From JAWKZG01 sp041396125 (lineage in GTDB: Bacteria > Pseudomonadota > Gammaproteobacteria > Competibacterales > Competibacteraceae): a stretch of 64,000 nucleotides of DNA. The notes beneath the pieces are model-generated. The model made no database searches. It saw only the letters and a list, made by a program, of their open reading frames with translations, and was not told the origin of the DNA. The stretch's first letter is position 1. Every line of letters starts with the position of its first letter. Below, piece by piece: positions 27,269-36,922 of the stretch. Where the stretch lies: NCBI GenBank assembly GCA_041396125.1, contig JAWKZG010000003.1, positions 310,001 through 374,000 on the forward strand, given 5' to 3'. The position numbers and the translations under genes were made by a program.

Positions 27269-28291
27269 TCAGTCGTCAAAACCAACTCGATCCACCATAA
27301 GAATAGCCGCTTTACGATTTTGGGAAACAGTCGCCAGCGGTAATTCATCAATTTTAAATTCGCCCCAGGATTGCAGCAGATCAGGCCAGGTAACACCGGG
27401 TTTGACCGGGTATTCAAAATTCTGTCTGGCGTATATTTGCTGCGCCTGATCGTCGCTGAGGAATTCCATTAGCTTGATCGCATTTTCTTTGTTCGGTGCG
27501 CTCTGCGTCAAGGCCATCCCGCTGATATTGACGTGGGTGCCGCGATCGCTCTGGTTGGGGAAGACCACATTGACAGCTTCAGCCCAGGCTTTCTGCTCCT
27601 CGTTGTGCAGCATCAGGCCAATATAGTAATTATTGATAACGGCGATATCGCACTCGCCCTCTTTGATCGCTTTTACCTGGGCCCGGTCGTTGCCTTGCGG
27701 TTTGCGCGCCAGGTTATTTTTAACCCCGGTCAGCCACTGTTCGGCCTGTTCCTCGCCATGATGTGCAATCATGGATGCCAGCAGCGCTACATTATAGACA
27801 TGCTTGCCGCTGCGACTGCAGATCTTGCCCTGCCATTGCGGATCGGCCAGATCCTCATAGCTCTGAATAGCCCCTTCCGCTACTCGATCCTTGGATGCAG
27901 CAATCAGACGGGCGCGCAGCGTTAGGCCAAACCAGTGTCCGGCAGGATCGCGGAATTGGGATGGAATATTCTGTTCCAGCACGGCATCACTGACCGCTTG
28001 CGTGACACCCGCATCGACGGCTTCCTGCAAACGGCCAATATCAACGGTGACAATCAGGTCTGCCGGACTGTTGCGACCTTCCTGCTTGAGCCGTTCGATC
28101 AGGCCTTTATCATCGAAAACCACATTGACATCAATGCCGGTTTCCTTGGTAAAAGCATCGAATAGCGGTTCGACCAAAAAAGGCTGACGGTAAGAATATA
28201 CATTGACTTCGCCATCGGCCCAAACAGCGGATGACGACAGCAGCGCCGCCGTGCTGCAAAACCCAAGCAATACTTTCTGCAAATGTTTCAT
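27269..28291 (-). CDS. fbpA: Periplasmic iron(III)-binding protein
   Basis: Solute-binding protein of the FbpA/FutA/IdiA family, 340 residues, periplasmic. A signal peptide (VLLGFCSTAALLSSSAVWA) is followed by mature DGEVNVYSYRQPFLVEPLF. The adjacent tyrosines in CDIAVINNYYIGLM match the FbpA iron-ligating pair, and GRLQEAVDAGV and the NVSGMALT-like region fit the family. AAGGAG lies before ATG 28291. A Fur box about 80 bases upstream implies repression when iron is plentiful. The downstream gene is the cognate permease. Confidence 0.92.
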   Translation of the reverse strand: MKHLQKVLLGFCSTAALLSSSAVWADGEVNVYSYRQPFLVEPLFDAFTKETGIDVNVVFDDKGLIERLKQEGRNSPADLIVTVDIGRLQEAVDAGVTQAVSDAVLEQNIPSQFRDPAGHWFGLTLRARLIAASKDRVAEGAIQSYEDLADPQWQGKICSRSGKHVYNVALLASMIAHHGEEQAEQWLTGVKNNLARKPQGNDRAQVKAIKEGECDIAVINNYYIGLMLHNEEQKAWAEAVNVVFPNQSDRGTHVNISGMALTQSAPNKENAIKLMEFLSDDQAQQIYARQNFEYPVKPGVTWPDLLQSWGEFKIDELPLATVSQNRKAAILMVDRVGFDD

Positions 28292-28370
28292 ACAATAAAC
28301 ACTCCTTTATGTATTAAAGATATGGAGATAACGAACAGGTAACAGGACTCGGAGAACAACAAAAGAATAC

Positions 28371-28391
28371 AAATGCGTATGATTCTCATTT
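28371..28391. promoter_or_regulatory. Fur box upstream of fbpAB
   Basis: Minus-strand AAATGAGAATCATACGCATTT closely follows the Fur consensus of inverted AATGA(T/G)AAT hexamers and is symmetric (AAATG...CATTT). It is about 80 bases upstream of the fbpA ATG, and fur itself is only 3 kb away. Confidence 0.8.
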
Positions 28392-28523
28392 ATTATAAAG
28401 CGATAACAGGCAAGGTCAATAGGGTAAATATGAGAATATCCTCACTTACAGCCCTGGCCAGGCGCGGTAAACTGTGCCGGGTTTCATTGCACTAAACGAC
28501 GTCACAACGACATGTGATCACTC

Positions 28524-28898
28524 ATGGCTAAAATTTTTCTTCTTGCAGGCAGTATTGCCGCTGCGCTGGCCGTTGCGCTAGGCGCTTTCGGAGCGCATGG
28601 TTTACGGCATAAGCTGGAGGCGGATTTATTAGCGGTGTATCAGACCGGTGTGCAGTATCATTTTTATCACGCGCTGGGTTTGCTGGTAATCGGCGTACTG
28701 AGCATGCAACTGCCGGAGTCTGCTCTCCTGCGCTGGGCAGGCCTACTGATGCTGCTCGGTATCGTACTTTTTTCCGGCAGCCTGTATCTGCTGGCTATCA
28801 GCGGTATACGCTGGTTGGGTGCAGTCACACCAATCGGCGGTATCGCTTTTATCAGCGCCTGGTTGCTCATGGCAATAGCCCTCTGGAAAGCCGTATAA
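28524..28898 (+). CDS. DUF423 small membrane protein
   Basis: A 124-residue inner-membrane protein of the DUF423 (YgdD-like) family with four hydrophobic helices. The signature GAFGAHGLRHKL near residue 20, YHFYHALGLL near 50, LFSGSLYLLAISG and GAVTPIGGIAFI are all present. The family's role is unknown. No clear ribosome-binding site is seen before ATG 28524. It stands alone, divergent from the iron transporter and 70 bases before the SDR gene. Confidence 0.88.
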   Translation: MAKIFLLAGSIAAALAVALGAFGAHGLRHKLEADLLAVYQTGVQYHFYHALGLLVIGVLSMQLPESALLRWAGLLMLLGIVLFSGSLYLLAISGIRWLGAVTPIGGIAFISAWLLMAIALWKAV

Positions 28899-28968
28899 AA
28901 CACGACCGACGCGCTGTTACCCGGTGCGCTTCAACTCACATCCAATGGCACCCTGACAGGGTTACTAT

Positions 28969-29799
28969 ATGACAGTTAAAAGCATTCTGATTACGGGCTG
29001 CTCGTCCGGTATTGGTTATTGCGCCGCGCAGGGTTTGCACGCCCGTGGCTATCGGGTCTTCGCGACCGCACGTAAAGCGGCGGATGTCGCCCGCCTGCAA
29101 GAAGAGGGACTGGAAAGCCTGCAGCTGGATCTGAACGATTCGGACTCGATCCAGTCCTGTCTGGAGACTATCCTGGAACGCACCGGCGGCACCCTGGATG
29201 CCTTATTCAACAACGCCGCATTTGGTCAGACCGGTGCGGTCGAAGATCTACGCCGCGAGGTATTGCGGGCGCAATTTGAGACTAATCTGTTTGGCACCCA
29301 TGAATTGACCTGTCTGGTCTTGCCAGTGATGCGTCGGCAAGGCCATGGCCGCATCATACAAAACAGCTCGGTGCTGGGTCTGGTAACTATGCCATTTCGG
29401 GGTGCATACAGTGCCAGTAAGTTCGCGCTGGAGGGATTAACCGATACCTTGCGAATGGAGCTGCGCGGCAGCCCTATCCATGTCAGCCTGATCGAGCCTG
29501 GCCCGATTCTGACCCGGTTTCGGGCCAATTCACTGGAGCTGTTCAAACGCAATATTGATTTTGAGCACAGCCCGTTTCAGGAGACCTATCGCGCCACTCT
29601 GCAGCGCCTGGAAAAAACAGGGGCGGCCGTACCTTTCACCTTAACGCCTGAGGCTGTTTTGAAAAAACTGCTTCATGCGCTCGAAAGCCCGCGTCCGAAA
29701 GCCCGCTATTACGTTACGGTACCGACCTATTTATTCGCTTATCTGCGCCGGCTGCTGCCAACCGGTTTACTGGATAGCGTGGTTGCTAATCGGGCCTGA
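28969..29799 (+). CDS. SDR family oxidoreductase
   Basis: Classical short-chain dehydrogenase, 276 residues, cytoplasmic, NAD(P)-dependent. TGCSSGIG is the cofactor loop at residue 10, LDALFNNAAFGQ the NNAG-equivalent, and YSASKFALEGLTDTLRMEL holds the YxxxK catalytic pair, with the active Ser in QNSSVLG. SLIEPGPILTRFR follows. The long C-terminal tail (ARYYVTVPTYLFAYLRRLLP) is seen in the branch related to steroid or retinol dehydrogenases. The substrate cannot be deduced. Confidence 0.85.
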   Translation: MTVKSILITGCSSGIGYCAAQGLHARGYRVFATARKAADVARLQEEGLESLQLDLNDSDSIQSCLETILERTGGTLDALFNNAAFGQTGAVEDLRREVLRAQFETNLFGTHELTCLVLPVMRRQGHGRIIQNSSVLGLVTMPFRGAYSASKFALEGLTDTLRMELRGSPIHVSLIEPGPILTRFRANSLELFKRNIDFEHSPFQETYRATLQRLEKTGAAVPFTLTPEAVLKKLLHALESPRPKARYYVTVPTYLFAYLRRLLPTGLLDSVVANRA

Positions 29800-29808
29800 A
29801 ACTTACTC

Positions 29809-29834
29809 CCCGAACCAATACTCGGGCGCTTTTT
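29809..29834 (+). terminator. Weak terminator after the SDR gene
   Basis: CCCGA (29809-29813), 8-base loop, TCGGG (29822-29826) then CGCTTTTT. The stem is short, so it is only a candidate. Confidence 0.45.
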
Positions 29835-29858
29835 AAACACGTATTTATTTAAAAAAAT

Positions 29859-30173
29859 TCAATCGTTATCGGAGTAGAGATCATACAATGCGGCCAGGGC
29901 AACGGCCCGTGCCCAGGGCACCCGTATCGCCCCTTCTACATACCCGCGGATCAGCGTTAACGCCCACTCCAGCCGCTTATCGTCCAATACCCGCAGGTCG
30001 GCAAAACGCAGCAAACGCGCTTGATCCAGATGTATACTGGCATACACTGTCGCCAAGGTTCGGGCGGAAAGAGAACCACGCGCTTCCGCTGTACACCAGC
30101 GATAGGCACAGCGCTCTGCTTCCGCAGCGCGCTGTGTGAGATTATCCAAAACTGGCCTATGATCTTGACTCAT
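29859..30173 (-). CDS. Hypothetical 104-residue protein
   Basis: I do not recognise this protein. It is soluble, Ala/Arg-rich and predicted helical, with AERCAYRWCTAEARGSLSA near the N-terminus and LIRGYVEGAIRVPWARAVALAALYDLYSDND at the end. It is divergent from the uxaA-like gene and convergent with the SDR. The frame is intact with ATG at 30173 and codon use like its neighbours, which favours a real gene. No Shine-Dalgarno sequence is obvious. Confidence 0.5.
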   Translation of the reverse strand: MSQDHRPVLDNLTQRAAEAERCAYRWCTAEARGSLSARTLATVYASIHLDQARLLRFADLRVLDDKRLEWALTLIRGYVEGAIRVPWARAVALAALYDLYSDND

Positions 30174-30192
30174 GCGGCGATTACCTTCGGAA

Positions 30193-30262
30193 CTCGCATT
30201 TTGCCTAGTCCCGCATCGATTGCTTACCTGATAACATTAGTCGAAAATTTGCAAAATGCGAG
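30193..30262. repeat. 12-bp inverted repeat upstream of the uxaA-like gene
   Basis: CTCGCATTTTGC (30193-30204) and GCAAAATGCGAG (30251-30262) are exact reverse complements, 46 bases apart. They lie between the divergent hypothetical gene and the uxaA-like start at 30291. This could be a long-loop mRNA hairpin or two operator half sites for a sugar-acid regulator. Confidence 0.5.
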
Positions 30263-30290
30263 CTTAGTTAACACCACTAAAGGTTTTTTC

Positions 30291-33013
30291 ATGCCACAAG
30301 AATTTGATTTTTCAAATGCCGGCCGCCTTCCGATGGATGGCGATAATGTCGCTATCGCAACACGACGGCTGGACGCCGGTAGCGTCATCCATTACCAGGG
30401 ACAGCAACTGCAGCTGTCGCATACTGTGATGGAAGGCCACCGTTTCGTACTGCACCCCATCGCCGAGGGTGAATCGCTGTTGAGTTGGGGGCTGCCATTT
30501 GGCCATGCTTTGCGTGCTATCGCTCCGGGCGAGTATGTCTGCAACACTAAAATTCTGAACACACTGCGGCATCGCAGCATTGATTTCGAACTGCCAAGTG
30601 CGCCGAATTTCAGTGATCATATGCAGCGCTATGAACTGAGTCCGGAACAATTCCAGGCCGCCGAGCAAGTGCCGCCGCACCCGCAGGCACGCACATTTAT
30701 GGGCTATGCCCGTGATGGTAGCCGCGGAGTAGGCACTCGCAATATGATCGTCATACTGGCGGTCAGCTCTCTAACCGGCAGCTTTGCCCGTGCCCTGGAA
30801 CAGCGTTTTCGCGACCGGCTGCATGATTACCCGAATGTGGATGGTGTTGTTGCCATTGCCCACACCGAAGGCGGCGGACGGGATACACCCAATAACCGGG
30901 ACTTGTTACTGCGCACCCTGGCAGGTTTTATGGTGCACTCCAACTGCGCTGCTGTATTAGCTGTGGATTATGGCAGTGAGCCGGTCAATGGCGCGAGTCT
31001 GCGCGAGTTCATGCAGGCCAATGGCTATCCGCTGGACCAGGTAACCCATCGGTTTCTGAGCCTGGATCGCGATTTTCACAGCATGCTGGAAACAGCAGCC
31101 AGCCAGATCGAACAGTGGCTCCCTGAGGTCAATGCGATTACTCGCAGCGAACAGTCGGTCGCACACCTGAAACTGGCTCTGCAGTGCGGTGGCTCGGATG
31201 CATTTTCTGGTATTTCCGGTAATGCCCTGGCCGGTTGGGTGGCGAAAGAAACCATCAAAAACGGCGGCAGCGCCAATCTGGCCGAAACCGATGAGCTGAT
31301 CGGTGCCGAGCCTTATGTCCTTGCCAAGGTTCGCGATATAGATACAGCCCGCTCGTTTCTGGACAAGATTGAGAATTTCAAGGAACGCGCTCGCTGGCAC
31401 GGCCATTCCGCCGAAGGCAATCCGTCTGGCGGCAACCAGTTTCGCGGTCTGTACAATATCGCGCTGAAATCAATTGGCGCTGCCCGCAAAAAAGACCCCG
31501 AAGTACGCCTGGATTATGTCATCGATTACGCTCAGCCGATGCGCGAATCCGGTTATTATTTTATGGACAGTCCGGGCAATGATCTGGAAAGTATCGCCGG
31601 TCAGGTCGCAGCTGGAGCCAACCTGATTCTGTTCATTACGGGGAATGGCTCCATCACCAATTTCCCTTTTGTGCCAACCTTGAAATTCGTCACTACCTCC
31701 GGCCGCTGGCAGATGCTGGCCAATGAGATGGATGTCAACGCAGGCCGCTACCAGGACGGTATGCCGATGGATGAACTCGGTATGGAAACGTTCGAGCTGG
31801 CGTTAAAAATCGCGTCCGGCCAACGTAGTCTTGGTGAACAGGCGGGGCATGCCCAGGTTTCGATCTGGCGCGACTGGCGCCAGACTGAAGGCGGCCATGT
31901 AGAAGAGATTCTGCACCGCCCGGCACCCTCTGGCCAGGCTTTGCCGGTACGCCCCAGTGATCCTGTCGATGCTCGTTTTCGTGCTTATCGTACCCAGCAG
32001 GGCTATGCCAGTGACCGTATCGGGCTGGTAGTACCGACCAGTCTTTGCTCCGGTCAGGTCGCCCGCATGCTGGCCGAGAAGCTTAACCGGCAACACCTGC
32101 AGGGCAAAACCAGCGCTACCGACAAGATATCCCGTTATGTTGCCCTGGTACACACCGAAGGCTGCGGTGCTGCGCCAGGCTATTCGCAGAACCTGTATTT
32201 ACGCACGGTATTAGGCCACATCAATCACCCCATCGTCGCCAAGGGCCTGTTTCTGGAGCACGGCTGTGAGCAGACGCATAATGACGCAATGCGCCATTAC
32301 CTGGATGAGTCAGGTCTGGATATCGAACACCTGGGCTGGGCCAGCGTGCAGTTGGACGGCGGCATTGTCAATGTTATGGATAAAGCCGCTGATTGGTTTT
32401 GCCGATCAGCTTGAAACGATGCCAGATCGCGTGGCGGAAACCGTCGGCCTGGAACATCTGCGACTTGGTCTGGGCAGTGTGGGCAGAATGTAGCGTGAAC
32501 AGCGCGCAAAGTCTGGCGTTACTGGCACAACAGGTTGTAAATGCAGGTGGCCTGATCGTGATTCCGGCTAACGCCAGCCTGCTGCAGAATACAGCATTTC
32601 GGCAGACGCTTTTGCTTGATCCGGAGAATATCTCGCCCACGCTGGCCTACGGCCAGGCTGCCCCCGGACAAGGTTTGCATATTATGGAAACGCCGACCGA
32701 TCATGCCGTGGAAACATTGACTGGTTTGGGTGCAACCGGGGTCGAGGTAATTCTGACACATCAGACAGGCCCCTTATTGCAGGCCCATCCGATGATACCG
32801 GTGCTGCAGGTCAGTGCCGATCCAGACACACAGCAGCGCTATCAGAATGATCTGGATCTGCAGCTGGATGCCGCTGAAAAGAGCGCGCTAAATACGGAAA
32901 AGCTGCTGGCCAAAGTGCTGGCAGTGGCCTCAGGCGACTACACTCCCCGTCTGCTGGCCCAAGGCAATACGGACTTTCAGTTGACGCGCGGCTTGCTGGG
33001 ATTATCGCTTTAG
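30291..33013 (+). CDS. uxaA: Long UxaA-type altronate/galactarate dehydratase
   Basis: Sugar-acid dehydratase family. An N-terminal SAF domain (about 15-95) is followed by the UxaA core: GYARDGSRGVGTRNMIVIL near 135, HTEGGGRDTPNNRDLLLRTL, LALQCGGSDAFSGISGNALAGW near 295 (Fe-binding region) and MDSPGNDLESIAGQ near 430. Beyond the usual length of about 500 there are about 400 more residues with a second set of motifs (IGLVVPTSLCSGQVARML, HTEGCGAAPGY, METPTDHAVETLTGLGATGVE). Two frameshifts, near 32398 (TTTT run) and near 32490, split the last third; joining the frames gives about 900 residues. Start ATG 30291. The exact substrate is not certain. Confidence 0.75.
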
Positions 33014-33038
33014 CATAACGATAACCACCTGGAGGCGT

Positions 33039-34920
33039 TTAGCCGGACATCTGCCGCTGGCGGATATCCTCGGCATCTTCCTCTGGGTGGGCACCGCAGT
33101 ACCCCGCTACAGTCTCGCGTAAAAGCTCATCGATGAGAGTGTAATCGAAGTGCTTCGAGGCCTGTGTCAGGCGCTCAAGCGTGCGCTGCACTTGCAGCCA
33201 AGGCAGGCTTTCTTCATGTGCACGCTTGATCATGGGATGATCAGTAGGTTCATTAACATCACCGATCAACAGCTCTTCATGCAGCTTTTCGCCGGAGCGT
33301 AATCCGGTAAAAACAATCTCGATATCGCCATCAGGATTGTGCTCATCACGCAGTCGCAAACCGGACAGTTCAATCAGGCGTCGTGCCAGATCAACGATCT
33401 TCACCGGTTCGCCCATGTCCAGCAAAAAAACTTCGCCACCTTGTGCCATCGAACCGGCCTGGATCACGAGTTGTGCAGCCTCCGGGATGGTCATGAGGTA
33501 ACGAGTAACTTCGGGATCCAGACCGTTACGGGCCCCTTCAGCGAATCTGTTCACGAAACAGAGGTACAACCGAACCGACGACGCCAGTACGTTGCCAAAC
33601 CGGACAATACAAAACCGGGTTCGATAGGCCTGTCTGGTCATTCCCTGCAGTACCAGTTCTGCCAGACGCTTGGTCGCGCCCATCACATTGCTGGGCCGCA
33701 CGGCTTTATCAGTAGAGATGAAGACAAATGTTTCAACATTAGTCTCGGCAGCGGCCAGTGCGGTGTAATACGTGCCGAAAATATTGTTCTGCACACCTTC
33801 GATTGGATTTGCCTCGACAATCGTTACATGCTTATACGCTGCCGTGTGGTAAACCGTTTGCACCCGGTATTGCTGCATGATGATTTTCATGCGCTTGCGA
33901 TGACTGATCGAACCCAGCACGGCAATCAATTCGGGGGGATGAGCTAAGCTTTTGCAGAGCGTACGCAGTTCCTGCTCAATCCGGTATAAAGCGAATTCTG
34001 AAACTTCAAACAACACCAGCCGGCGTGGGCCAAGCTGGATGATCTGACGGCATAATTCGGTGCCGATTGAACCGCCAGCTCCTGTGACCAGAACGGCTTT
34101 GTTGCGTATGCATGCTGCCAATAATACGGGATGCGGCTTGATTGGATCCCGTCCCAGAATGTCCTCTACATCCACTGCACGCAGATCGTCGATGCGTTTC
34201 GTACCGCTGGCCAGTTCGGTCAGGCTGGGCATGACCATCAGGCGCACAGGCAAACCGGTCAGGCGTGACAGGATATTGCGCCGTTGCCGCCTCGAAGCTG
34301 ACGGAATAGCCAGTAATACGGCCTCGGCTTGATTACGTTCAAGCAGACGTGCCAACTGATCGGGAGCAGATACTTTCAGCCCCAGCACGACACTGCCCTG
34401 CAATTCAGTGTTATCGTCAACAAACGCTACCGGGCTGTATTCCGGATCGTGCCTCAGTGCCATCGCCAATTGCACTCCCGCGACCCCAGCACCATAGATA
34501 ATCACTCGGTTTACGAATCCCGTCACCGGCAAACCGACGCAATAAATAATCTCTTAACAAGAGCCGGCTACCGCTGATCAGAGCAAACCACAATGAACCA
34601 GTAGATGAACCAGACAGAGCGCGGTACCAGCGCTATTCGTAACATTGCCCAGCTGGCAATCACCAGCAGTACCGCAATCGTCACACCTTTAAAATCGTAT
34701 AGAATAATTCGTAACCGGCATATCGTAGTACTGACCGATACAGGCCAATCCCCCAGCAGATGGGCAATACCAGCGCCAGCGAAATAGGCATCAGTAACAC
34801 AGCCTGCGCCAACATATCTGGCCACCACTCGCCCAAGCGAATAGCAAAAAAGCCGCCCAGACAGCAACAACGACCACCACGCTATCCAGTACCAATAGCA
34901 ACAGTCTTCAAAGCGTTCTC
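33039..34920 (-). CDS. WbpM/CapD-type UDP-sugar dehydratase-epimerase, frameshifted
   Basis: Membrane-anchored nucleotide-sugar 4,6-dehydratase of the WbpM/FlaA1 family, which makes 4-keto-6-deoxy-HexNAc for the glycan. The cytosolic part (33039-34532) is mostly one frame: VIIYGAGVAGVQLA domain, then VLVTGAGGSIGTELCRQI, FVFISTDKAVRPSNVMGATKR (the Met/Lys replacing the YxxxK pair, typical of WbpM), DPEVTRYLMTIPEAAQLVIQAG and GLRSGEKLHEELL. Within it about 18 residues after NVLASS are read in the wrong frame by two compensating indels. The N-terminal four-helix anchor (34540-34920) is visible (LLVIASWAML, LYRSVLRYAGYELF) but frameshifted. The start is uncertain. Confidence 0.75.
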
Positions 34921-34979
34921 AGTAATCCCGTAAAATAATCAATCATTACGACAGACACGAATTTAGTGTTTATGAATTT

Positions 34980-34998
34980 AATTTATACAGTATAAATT
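34980..34998. repeat. AT-rich palindrome at the end of the wbpL-like gene
   Basis: AATTTATA-CAG-TATAAATT, a perfect 8-bp inverted repeat, overlaps the stop codon of the wbpL-like gene. It lacks a T-tract and G/C pairs, so it is not a standard terminator. It could be a promoter or protein-binding site for the wbpM-like gene. Confidence 0.4.
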
Positions 34999-36071
34999 AA
35001 TACCTTGAACAGACGCTTAATAAAGTTGCTCCTGTTTCACAACCAGCCCCCAATCGATATACCAGCCCTAGTAGCGGCAATACCGCCAGCACAGCAATCA
35101 CGCTATCCCATTGTGGCAGCCGGGAAGCCATCCAGGCGCAGGGCAGTAACCAGCCGATATTCAGCATGAGCACAGCCAGTGTCACCACAGCATGGCTGTT
35201 GCAGCGGCGGGCAGCCCGCTGATAAGCATGGCTGCAATGTGGTTCATACCAGCGGGCACAGCGGATAATACGGTGTAATAAGGTGTAAGTCGCATCAACC
35301 AAGAAGACCGCCAGCAGGATGAATTCAGCCCAGATCGATAGTAATTGCTGTTCGGCACCGGCCAGCAAACAAACCCCAAGCACATAACCGAGAAAACAGC
35401 TTCCGCTGTCACCCATGAAAATACGCGCAGGCGCCCAGTTCAAGAGCAGAAAAACCAGCGCTGGCAGCAGCCAGTATAGCCATGACACGGCTAATATCAT
35501 GCGTGGTTGCCGTCAGCAAAATGAAGGCTAAAGCGACAAAGATGGCCTCACTGGCGGCCAGTCCATCAATCCCGTCCATAAAGTTATACAGATTGATCAG
35601 CCAAACCAGCGCGATAAGCAGTATCAGTTGTTCCCCCCACCACAGTAACGGTGGCAGACTCGATACCAGATCGACACCCTGCAGGCAGTACAATGCCCAA
35701 GCAGCCGCTAGAAACTGCCCAAGCAGACGCCAACTACGCCTTAAAGAATAATAATCGTCCAGCAGACCGATACATGCCAGTCCCCCGCCACCATACAACA
35801 ACGCGTTCAATAAAGCGGAGTCTAGACTTGTGGTGAATTGCAGCCATCCCAAACCTAGCGTAAACGCTACCACAACAGCTAAACCGCCACCACGCGGTGT
35901 AGGCACACTATGCGAGCTACGGGCATTGGGCAAATCCAGCATCCCGCCACGATACGCCCAACGAGCTATTCCCCAGCTCCCCAGCGCTGAGATCAGCACA
36001 ATCCCACTCATTGCTATCCAGTTTGACACGCTCTTATTCCTAATGATCTGCTGTGAGTAAAGTACATTCAC
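34997..36071 (-). CDS. WbpL/WecA-like initiating sugar-phosphate transferase
   Basis: Polytopic transferase that loads a sugar-1-phosphate onto undecaprenyl phosphate. The N-terminal 200 residues from ATG 36071 have GGMLDLPNARSSHSVPTPRGGG (diagnostic of WbpL-like enzymes), IGLLDDYYSLRRSWR near 100 and NLYNFMDGIDGLAASE near 163. After a single frameshift near 35460 the protein continues LLLNWAPARIFMGDSGSCFLGY and a HAYQRAARR loop. Joined, it is about 357 residues, the family size. It is paired with the wbpM-like gene downstream, as in Pseudomonas O-antigen loci. ATGA overlap with the GT2 gene. Confidence 0.8.
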
Positions 36072-36904
36072 AACAACCGCCAGCCGTGAGTGTTATAAAA
36101 GCGTAATGCCGCCCGCATAAACATTGCGATATGACGCCAGCCCTTGCGTGCAGCATGCCCCCCATAGTGCACAATGCAAACCGAGGGCACATAAACAGTG
36201 CGGGCTTTGGCAGCAGCTATCCGAATACTGAGGTCATAATCTTCGAAATATAAAAAATATGCCGGATCAAAACCATTTATGCTGCGCACGACGGAACCTC
36301 GCAGCCACATGAAACACCCGCTGACCAAGGGCACATCCCAAACCGGCTTCGTATCAATCACGTCCCTCATCTCATAACGCGCCAAACGCTGGTTGAATAG
36401 CTGTTGTAGTCCGGCCGGCGCAAATCCACGCAGCAGTAAATCAACAACGGCCGGATAACGTTTGCAAAGATAGTCAGTCGTACCATCAGGCCCTTGTACT
36501 GCGGGGGCCAGCAAACCTGCCTGCGGATAACGCTGCATAAAATCCAAAGCGGCAATAATGGCATCAGCCGCCAACACAACATCCGGGTTTAGAACCAGAT
36601 GATAGTCACTGGAAGATTGCAATATGGCCAGATTATGACCTCGACCATAGCCGATATTACCGTGTCCCCGTATCCATTCGATATTATGAAATGACGCCAG
36701 CATCGCTGCAGGCCGCTCATCAACCTCGTTAGCTCTAGTTGAGTCTGGATTATTATCCACCAGCACAAGCCGTACAGTTCCTAAGCACTTATTTTGCAAA
36801 GCGATACCGACCGCCCCCGCCAGACTACTCAGGCATTCCAGCAATAAGCGTGTATCGGTGCGAAACAGGACGATTGAAATGGTTAAGGATGGGGGCGACA
36901 GCAC
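36068..36904 (-). CDS. GT2 glycosyltransferase (rhamnosyltransferase-like)
   Basis: A 278-residue inverting glycosyltransferase, cytoplasmic face. LTISIVLFRTDTRLLLECL is the N-terminal GT2 strand-helix, VRLVLVDNNPDS the nucleotide-binding part, RGHGNIGYGRGHNLAI and YHLVLNPDVVLAADAI the donor/metal region, and SGCFMWLRGSVVRSINGFDP.YFLYFEDYDLSIR the acceptor-side motif. It resembles WbbL-type rhamnosyltransferases. The donor is inferred, not proven. Intact, coupled to the wbpL-like gene by an ATGA overlap. Confidence 0.85.
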   Translation of the reverse strand: MLSPPSLTISIVLFRTDTRLLLECLSSLAGAVGIALQNKCLGTVRLVLVDNNPDSTRANEVDERPAAMLASFHNIEWIRGHGNIGYGRGHNLAILQSSSDYHLVLNPDVVLAADAIIAALDFMQRYPQAGLLAPAVQGPDGTTDYLCKRYPAVVDLLLRGFAPAGLQQLFNQRLARYEMRDVIDTKPVWDVPLVSGCFMWLRGSVVRSINGFDPAYFLYFEDYDLSIRIAAAKARTVYVPSVCIVHYGGHAARKGWRHIAMFMRAALRFYNTHGWRLL

Positions 36905-36922
36905 ACGGTCCCGACCTTTGTC

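Noticed and set aside
30021..30290. A 90-codon N-terminal extension of the uxaA-like protein
   Set aside because: It overlaps the divergent hypothetical gene and the inverted repeat, and the SAF domain begins naturally at ATG 30291.
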